A stretch of DNA of 64,000 nucleotides from Liolophura sinensis (Eukaryota; Mollusca; Polyplacophora; Chitonida; Chitonidae). The stretch covers positions 21,043,295 through 21,107,294 of the forward strand of contig NC_088298.1 in the NCBI RefSeq assembly GCF_032854445.1. Reading direction: 5' to 3'. Position numbers and translations under genes: made by a program. The notes beneath the pieces are model-generated. The model was not told the DNA's origin, ran no database searches, and saw only the letters and a program-made list of their open reading frames with translations. Below, piece by piece: positions 56,986 to 64,000 of this stretch; positions within the stretch are counted from its first letter, which is position 1; each line of letters starts with the position of its first letter.

Positions 56986-59900
56986 CTATGAAAAGAGGAA
57001 AAAAGGTAGATGTATTATATGAATGACAACACACATTACAGGTGCTGGCACAATGAGTATCATTATAATTATTACTTTAATTCTGTTGAATCTTCAAGCA
57101 TTATCCACCCATACGATGGCAGCCAGTATATTATTTGGTGAAGGAAACCCGGAGTGCCCAGGTTAAACAACCGACCATGGGAAATTTATGCTGGTAAACA
57201 TGTCCGGTAGTAAGATACATGTATGTTATACTGGAGAAAAGCAAGTGGTTTACAGCAAAATTCATGTAAAACTACACGAATTTAATGTTAATGGTGATGC
57301 TGACATTTTAATTTAATGAAGTTAACTAAATGGTGTTTGTGAAATATCAAAGTATTACGCTTAAAATATTTTCAATAATTGTGAATTTAAGATTTATTTA
57401 TTTATTTTTATTTGATTGGTATTTCACACAGTACTCAAGAATATTTCACTTATATGATGGCGGCCAGCACTATGGTGGAAGGAAACCGGGCAGAGCCCAG
57501 GGGAAACCCACGAAGTTGTCGGCAGACCTTCCCACATACAGAAGGAGAAGAAGCCAGCATAAGCTGGACTTGAACTCACAGCAACTGCATTGGTGAGAGG
57601 TTCAAGGAGCATTGCGTCCTGCTGGCGTGTTAACCTAAATTTAAAAAGATTACCATATTCCCTGGCCCTATATACTGACTGGACGACTGATTTGGGATTA
57701 ATGCTCTCAATGTAGTCTTTCACTGTCATCAAAGTGTTATACAGTAGCAGGACTTGTGCCAAGTAGGCTTAAACTAGGCTAAACTGTTCCCAACTAGGGG
57801 GAGGTAACTAAGAATGTCTTATTTATTTGATTGCTTTTTTATGCCGTACTCAAGAATATTTCACTTATAGGGTAGGAGGAAACCGGGCAGAGCCCAGGGG
57901 AAACCCAGAAAGTTGTTGGCAGACCTTCTCATCATTATGGTGGGCGGAAACCGGGCAGAGCCCAGGGGAAACCCACGACCATCTGCAGGTTGCAGCCAAA
58001 CGTTCGGCTGGAGAAAACTAAGAATGTTGGTACGTGAAAATATGGTCACCAACACCATATTTATCAGAAACTTTAAGAAATGTAATATTACCTGGTTTTT
58101 TGGGCATAACCATCCTTGTTTGGGCATTTGCTTCCCAACCTCTCTGAATAGCCGCTGAAAATCACCAAAAAATATTATTAATGACAGAAGATGTTTCTAG
58201 AAATATTTATTCACAAAAAATCAACATCTTTGGATGTGCTAAATGGGAGTTTGTAAAACTCATTCTCGCTTTTAACAAAGTGATCGAATGCCATGCATGA
58301 CAACCATGTGTTTAAACTGAGACAGGGCGTCTGTGGCCTAGTGCTCAGAGTGCTAGTGCAGCACAATGACTAAGAAGCCTCTTAGCAATGCAGCTGCTAC
58401 GAGATCAAGTCCAGCTGATGCTGGCTTCCTTTCCGGTCGTACGTGGGAAGGCCTACTTATAACCTGCGAATGGTTGTGGGTTTCTCCCTGGCTCTGCACG
58501 GTTTCACCATAATTCCGTTGTACACTTGTAAGTGAAATATTCTTGAATATGTTGTAAAACACACAAATATTTATTTATTTATTTGATCGGTGTTTTATGC
58601 CGTACTCAAGAATTTTTCACTTATACGATGGCAGCCAGCATTATGGTGAGAGAAGGAAACCCACGACCATCCGCAGGTTGCTGGCACACCTTCCCACGTA
58701 TGGCCGAAAACACACAAATAAAAAAATATACTGTGATACAAGCCTCTTTTCGTAACACACCGAAGAATCTCCCATTAATACCACCCCATGAAAAGACTTG
58801 CTTAATAATCCAAGGTAACAGAATTACCTGTTTAAATTCCTTCTGATCTAGTTTCAAAACTAAATGACTCTGACATCACACGACTAATGGTTGCCTGCTG
58901 CTTGTGTGTGACTGGATGACGCTGACCGACACAACATTTTTCCCTTTGACATTGATCTAAACATAAATAATATGCCCTACACGTTTAGCTGGTTTCCTTC
59001 TTTCAATTTTTCCCACTGTTAAATGCTTAGCATTTTGATCTGATATTTCAGGGTATCTAAGAGTTTAACATAATCTATTTTAGTTAGTTTGTCATATGAG
59101 TTAACAAAACCCAGAATTTGAAATACCATACACTTGTAATTAGACAGGAAAGAAGATTTTTTCACCATCTATTGCTTCTTTTAGAGGAAGTCCTACAAAC
59201 GATGCCAAATCATCACCACTGATGGAGGAGTAAGCCTGTGATACCAACATGAACGCTCTCTGTCTTGTAGATTCTGGAAAAACAACAGAAAGGCTATTTC
59301 ACTATGTAACTCACTGGTGATAGTATTATTATTACAAGTAGTTTTATTTGATTTCGTCCTCAGCCCTTGTATAAAAGTGTCCCTTGTCTGCAACGCCAAG
59401 TGAATAGTTCGCAGAGTAAAGTGTGACAGTGGGTTTACAGTGGTATTTCTGGCTTCATACAAAGGTTTTCAATGAAAGCAGGTAAACTGAATGTTGGTAA
59501 TTTCAATGCATGTGACCATATCTTTCATGTTGGCCAGTAATTCTTTCACCGTGAATTAATTTATTTATTTAATTGTTGTTTAAGCACTATACTGTCACAC
59601 AAGCCTAAACTCCCATGTAAGTGTAAAGTATTACAAAAGCATAAACTGTCACACAAGCATAAACTGTCACACAAGCATAAACTATCACTCGAGCAAAAAA
59701 ACGCCACACAAGCATAAACTGTCACACAAGCATAAACTGTCACCTGAACACAAACTGTCAGGCAAGCATAAACTGTCACACAAACATAAACTGTCACATG
59801 AGCAAAAACAGTCACAGAAGCATAAACTGTCAAACAAGCATAAACTGTCAGACAAGCATAAATTGTCACATGAGCACAAACTGTCAGACAAGCATAAACT

Positions 59901-62900
59901 GTCACATGAGCACAAACTGTAACACAAGCATAAACTGTCACAGAAGCTTAAATTGTCACACAATCATGAACTGTCACAAAAGCATATTACACAAGCATAA
60001 ATTGCCACACAATCAAAAACTGTCACACAAGCGTTATTGACTCCTTACTCTCACCAATATCCCACAAACAGTGAGATCTGGTCCATTCCATCCCACAAAC
60101 AGTAAGAACAGGAGAATCTATAAACTCCTTTATCAATGCATGGTTTAAAAGAAAAGAACACATTTATACAATGTATACTTTAAATGAAAGAACTACACTT
60201 AAAGTTCAATAAAATATTTAAATTTAAGAAATCTAAAAAAAAAAAAAAATGAATTCCACGCAGTTTGTGTAGCTCTTACATTTAAGATATAGTTTGTATA
60301 AATGTGTTCTTTTCTTCTGAACCCACATCTCGTGTGTCTTAACCACTGAAAGGCGAGCGCCTTTAATTACTCGGCCAAGACCTGCCGCATCACTCACCTT
60401 GTAAGGCTGTCATGATATTTTTGATGGGTTCTGACCAGTCTTTCTTCAGAGAATCATAAATTCCAGGGAAATCCCGCAGCCAGATTTTCTGCCCCACTGC
60501 CCAAATAAATCCCATCTCAGCATTGGCCTGCAAAAAATTAAATTACCACTTTTAAAGACGTTACAGTGAAAATTTGCATAAATGATTCACAAAATACATC
60601 TATATCTTGAATATGACACTAACTGTTGCTGATGTTCAAAGTTAGAATATTTCCAAGTTACACTTATTCTGCCAAGCTTTTGAAATACATGTAAAATCAA
60701 ACTGATTATCAAAGTTATTATGAATTGTCACAGGCTACATATTGAATATGACATTATGACAAAGACATCCAAAACAGATCAGATTTAAATGCAATCATCC
60801 TTATCACAAACATTCAGTAGTATTTGTTAATTATTTGATTTTATTTCACAAGAAAATTTTCACTAATATCAAAGTCAGCTTTATGGAATCCGAAAACAAC
60901 TAAATCTATAAAAGCATACAACTACAAACAAAACCACAATCAAGCAAAGTAGAGCAATATTTGAACCTTGGACCCTCAGCAAGACCACAGGTTTTATTTG
61001 TGATTATCATTTTACAGGTTAATGATAAGGAACGATGATTGATTGTAAAGAAATTGCATTGTGTTAAAGCACTGCTGTAAGTTTCAGAGGATAATATGGA
61101 AACTTTCTTGTCATTTCCAATTCTGCCTGATGTGACATCATGCAAGAACACTTGGTGTCACACCCATCGCTGACAATATAGCCACAAATGATGCCATACT
61201 CTCAAACACTAATGACATCACTCCACCATACTTGCCTCACTCAACATCACATCTGCCTAATTCATCGTCACAAAACAAATATTTTCACTTTACATCGGGA
61301 AAATTATTTACAGAAACTGCCAAAGATTTAATTCTTCAGAACTCTTCGTTTGCTCATCATCGTATCAGCTCTATTCCATAAGGTATCCTTCATATCATTT
61401 TAATATTCCTGCCTTGTGGCACCTTAAGCATCATTTCTCTGGCATTATAGGCTGAAATTGAGTTTGACTCACAGCTTTGACTGCTTGGGGGATTCTCTTC
61501 CACAGAAACTTGGCATGACTCCTAAAAAAGAAAGGTTTGTTCAGTTTGAGATCAATGCTATATGAATACTCACTTTCACAAAGAATAAAAGCCACAGTAA
61601 ATAGACTCCACAATCTTATGAGGCACCATGCACATTCATTGCACTTCTTGTTCAGAACATACCTTAATGTTTAGATCACAAGCATGACAAACACAGTAAA
61701 CTGTTCAGAGACGCCATTAAGGGTTTAGACAACGAAAATTTGTCTATCATTTTGACTTTTTATAAAAGTTACTGCTCTCCCTCTTTATGCAATTAATAAA
61801 ATCAACCATGTCTAGTCTACATAGAAAGGCTGTTTCACTTACATTTCATTTTGCAGCAAGTAAATGGCCAGAAGCTGGCTGTACACATTCGGAGCTGCTA
61901 CCCCCAATGGACTCTGCCAACAACAAGAGAAGAAATATCACCAAGGTGGCTGACATTTGATAGGGAATGGGCCCTGGATTTGCATTTGCATTTGAATGTG
62001 CATATCTCTAATTTGCCAACCAGCCCCGATAGCACAGTTGGTAGAGTGTCCTCTTCGAGAGTGGTAGATCCAGGGTCAATCCTGGGCCGAGTCACACCTA
62101 AGATCTTAAAAGAGGAAGTTGCAGCTTCCTCGCTTGGCGTTCAGCATGAATGGGATAGTGCAAATACTGGTTGACCTGTATCAGTATAATGGCTCGGGCA
62201 GGGCAGAATACTTGTCTTTGGTAAGGCATCTCAGTGAAGCAGCACTAGATAAAAGATCTATGGTGGAAATCTGTCCTACAGCAAGGAGGCACATTACAAG
62301 CACATTCCTTCATCATCATCTGACGGAAAAATCGTTAAGTACGACATTAAACCCCAAGCACTCACTCATTCCAAATTGCCACAGGTTAGTGGTTTATGTG
62401 GAGCAGCCACCCATAAAAACTGACGCCAACATACAAGCCAAAAAATTTGGACTATGGGGTTAGGTAACACTCAAATTGCTTTGGGTAAACCACCAACCTT
62501 TGGCATTTCACTGACTAAATATCTCACAAGTGATGTACAGATATGCACACAAATCTGGGGAGCAATACGATGGGTCCGCATTTTAGGTGTACCGTGCGCT
62601 CACGCAGGTATGGACGAGACAGGGTGGGGGCTCTAACAAACTAACGCAGCTAAAAGGGGAGATTTTATGGAACATGCAAGATTGAATACACATCTTCATA
62701 TCCAGGTCTGTTGACTCAATGGCACCATTAGCAGCTGTAAAATCACGCCTTTTACCCACGTTAGTTTGTAAGAGCCCCCACGTACATTAATGCTTGACTT
62801 GCAGGATTCCTGAAGTTCCGACTCAGCCTATAATTGGTCATACATGTCAATCTTCACAAATTGTCACAAAAGCATCTGTCTATTGTCACCAGATATGCAT

Positions 62901-63714
62901 GTGCAGGCTAATTATGGAAATAAAGACAAGGCTGGTGACCTTAGTCAGGAGGTGAAGGTTCAATCGCAGTCTTGAAGAGACAGTTTTTATATACACCAAA
63001 ACCTCACAAGCAGCGACAGCGACGGAATATATAAAAACTGTCTGTTCAAGACTGCGACTGAACCTTCACCTCCTGACTAAGGTCACCAGCCTTGTCTTTA
63101 TTTCCATAATTAGCCTGCACATGCATATCTGGTGGATTTTTTGACAGCTTAGCAATTACAAGTCATGGTTAATGTTGCTCTGTAGGGCTGTGATCACGTA
63201 TACTATCACAGCCCTGTCTTGTTCCATAAGCTTACCTATAATACCTCTGTACTTCCCTTGCTGGCTTTAATATACTACTTCTGGGCGTCAAATAATTTGT
63301 TTGTCCGTAGTCATAGTCATTTCAGTTTTCAATTCTAGGTACGTGTTACCATGTGTCATCACTATTAATCCACACATGCATGAAACTAGTGGAAACTGGA
63401 TAAATTCTAACAACAACCGCCATGTTTTAATGCATACTCCTCACAGTGAAGCGAATCATGTTTACAGTTATCACTGTGATAGTATGTACGTAATCACAGC
63501 CCTACAGAGTTAGGTTAATGAAGACCCAAATTTCGACACATGCCAACATAAGTGCGTGGGCCCAGAGCGCTTTTCTAGCAAAAAAATGGCTATCAAGCTG
63601 AAATTAAACAAATAGAAAGTACACTGCACTAACACTTTCATCTGAATGAAATACCTCTAATTCCTGCGTCTCTAAATCAGAAGCAATTTTGGCAAACTCT
63701 TCTGATGTCGACAT
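56906..63714 (-). CDS. COPS8: COP9 signalosome subunit 8, complete, seven exons
   Basis: Join on the minus strand: 63714-63655, 61913-61843, 61521-61473, 60527-60398, 59273-59166, 58154-58092, 56985-56906; 186 codons and TGA. The product keeps the family landmarks in order: [64 protein letters not shown] and the C-terminal [13 protein letters not shown]8 is the small PCI-domain-like subunit of the CSN complex, which removes NEDD8 from cullins in nucleus and cytosol. All introns are GT-AG and every junction keeps frame. Human CSN8 is 209 residues; the shortfall is mostly a missing segment between PKKP and the proline-rich stretch before NEQQ (exon 6/7 junction). Identification is by recalled family similarity. 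Confidence 0.96.
57391..57636 (-). mobile_element. SINE family 1 in COPS8 intron 6, near full length
   Basis: TTTATTTGATTGGTATTTCA, GGGCAGAGCCCAGGGGAAAC, TAAGCTGGACTTGAACTCAC and part of the head. Confidence 0.87.
57818..58015 (-). mobile_element. SINE family 1 with internal duplication, COPS8 intron 6
   Basis: The segment GAAACCGGGCAGAGCCCAGG with GGAAACCCA occurs twice, at about 57879 and 57948, the second time preceded by TCATTATGGTGGGCG. This is a rearranged or compound copy ending 77 bp from exon 6. Confidence 0.82.
58092..58154 (-). CDS. COPS8: COPS8 coding exon 6
   Basis: 63 bp, acceptor TTTTCAG, donor GTAATA. It encodes [20 protein letters not shown], ending in phase 1. Confidence 0.92.
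58324..58558 (+). mobile_element. SINE family 1, full length, COPS8 intron 5
   Basis: Head GGCGTCTGTGGCCTAGTGCT, B-box-like GAGATCAAGTCCAGC, body, and AATATTCTTGAATATGTTG. The tail is interrupted by the copy at 58569. Confidence 0.85.
58569..58706 (-). mobile_element. SINE family 1 inserted into the tail of another, 13-bp target duplication
   Basis: AAAACACACAAAT flanks it (58556-58568; 58707-58719) and is the tail of the plus-strand copy. The pair is arranged tail to tail. Confidence 0.9.
59166..59273 (-). CDS. COPS8: COPS8 coding exon 5
   Basis: 108 bp, acceptor TTTTTCCAG, donor GTGAAA. It encodes [20 protein letters not shown] and ends [11 protein letters not shown]. Confidence 0.94.
59597..60040. 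repeat. 18-bp minisatellite in COPS8 intron 4
   Basis: The unit is AAGCATAAACTGTCACAC; about 22 copies with substitutions. Opposite-strand readings give Cys/Asp/Ser-rich open frames that are not genes. Confidence 0.92.
60398..60527 (-). CDS. COPS8: COPS8 coding exon 4
   Basis: 130 bp, acceptor TTTTTTGCAG, donor GTGAGT. It carries [20 protein letters not shown], the most recognisable block of the family. Confidence 0.96.
60528..61472 (-). other. COPS8 intron 3
   Basis: Nothing beyond AT-rich intron is seen. Confidence 0.6.
61473..61521 (-). CDS. COPS8: COPS8 coding exon 3
   Basis: 49 bp, acceptor TTTTTTAG, donor GTGAGT. It encodes [17 protein letters not shown], a strongly conserved helix. 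Confidence 0.93.
61843..61913 (-). CDS. COPS8: COPS8 coding exon 2
   Basis: 71 bp, acceptor TTGGCAG, donor GTAAGT, phase 2 out. It encodes [20 protein letters not shown] and QNE. Confidence 0.93.
62020..62372 (+). mobile_element. SINE family 2b, full length, COPS8 intron 1
   Basis: tRNA-like head: A-box-like TAGCACAGTTGG, then CTCTTCGAGAGTGG and B-box-like GGGTCAATCCT. The body has AAGTTGCAGCTTCCTCGC and GGCATCTCAGTGAAGCAGC. The tail is AAGTACGACATTAAACCCC and AAGCACTCACTCATT. Possible imperfect flank AATTTGCCA / AAATTGCCA. Confidence 0.85.
62887..63134. repeat. Near-perfect palindrome, 107-bp arms, 34-bp loop, COPS8 intron 1
   Basis: Left arm 62887-62993 and right arm 63028-63134 are reverse complements with no indel and about two mismatches. 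Arm landmarks are ATATGCATGTGCAGGCTAAT, GGCTGGTGACCTTAGTCAGG and GACAGTTTTTATATA. No matching target duplication is seen outside. It would fold into one long hairpin in the pre-mRNA. Confidence 0.95.
63175..63512. mobile_element. 338-bp hAT-like MITE, COPS8 intron 1
   Basis: Exact 8-bp GGTTAATG flanks (63167-63174; 63513-63520). The inverted ends CTCTGTAGGGCTGTGATCAC and the inverse of GTAATCACAGCCCTACAGAG continue through TACTATCACAG, about 36 bp with a few changes. An 8-bp duplication points to the hAT class; no transposase is encoded. Confidence 0.85.
63655..63714 (-). CDS. COPS8: COPS8 coding exon 1
   Basis: 20 codons, [20 protein letters not shown], then donor GTATTT. The start context is CAACAACAACATGT with A at -3. 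It ends in phase 0. Confidence 0.9.
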
Positions 63715-64000
63715 GTTGTTGTTGTTGCCCTCTGAATCACCGACGGAGGCTCGCAGTAAATGTTTCATTTAATAAATATCATAAACTTACTTTATGCATG
63801 CAAAAATACTCAAAATCATTTTTAGCGGAAAAGTGTCTTTAAATCATATTGGAAAGATTTACCCAATGAGAAAGCTTGAAAATCTCATTTCCCACTTCTA
63901 CTTTGGAGCAGGTAAACAATGAGGCAGGTGTTAGGTTCGAAAATCGGACAAAACTTAACAGAACTTTTCTTCTTAAACTTTGAACTTAGTCAGAGAGACA
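63715..64000 (-). other. COPS8 5' UTR and upstream flank
   Basis: A (CAA)n leader precedes the ATG. No TATA box or clear promoter motif is visible in the remaining bases. Confidence 0.4.

Noticed and set aside
59561-59963. Cysteine-rich minus-strand proteins
   Set aside because: They are the 18-bp minisatellite in COPS8 intron 4 read in two frames.
61851-62463. Frames of 107 and 114 codons
   Set aside because: They run through the COPS8 exon 2 region in the wrong strand or through the family 2b SINE.

Overview
This is AT-rich, intron-bearing eukaryotic DNA from an animal. No prokaryotic gene organisation is present. The two recognisable genes are an invertebrate MyRIP-like Rab27 effector and a COP9 signalosome subunit 8 (CSN8/COPS8). 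The very many copies of a tRNA-derived SINE, the abundant minisatellites and repeated GGGAGGTAAC-like words suggest a lophotrochozoan, most likely a mollusc. That assignment is inference: no mitochondrial or rRNA marker is in the window. Most other open frames are repeats read as protein.

Layout. Positions 1-13,561 hold the 5' part of a minus-strand MyRIP-like gene: four coding exons (13,452-13,561; 12,379-12,600; 2,139-2,272; about 707-844). They encode the N-terminal Slp-homology/Rab-binding domain with its eight-cysteine zinc finger. Intron 2 is about 10.1 kb and holds three minisatellites and several SINEs. Just upstream (13.6-14.24 kb) is a cluster of AGGTCA nuclear-receptor-type half sites. 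Positions 13.6-56.9 kb contain no gene I can identify. They hold SINEs of two tRNA-headed families, at least two MITE-like families with terminal inverted repeats, an inverted duplication shared between 19 kb and 38 kb, and large tandem arrays (58-bp unit at 26.8-27.5 kb, an indel-free 75-bp unit at 43.3-44.9 kb, a 36-bp unit at 50.5-52.0 kb with decayed flanks). Positions 56,906-63,714 hold a complete minus-strand COPS8 gene: seven coding exons, 186 codons, all splice sites GT-AG and all phases consistent. Its intron 1 contains a full-length SINE, a near-perfect 107-bp-arm palindrome and a 338-bp MITE with an exact 8-bp target duplication.

The two genes are on the same strand, with COPS8 upstream of the MyRIP-like gene. 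Nothing suggests a functional link: one acts in secretory-granule transport, the other in cullin deneddylation. The main interest is the repeat biology: SINE insertions with exact target duplications, insertions that date the arrays, and arrays whose unit length is a multiple of three and so mimic long proteins.
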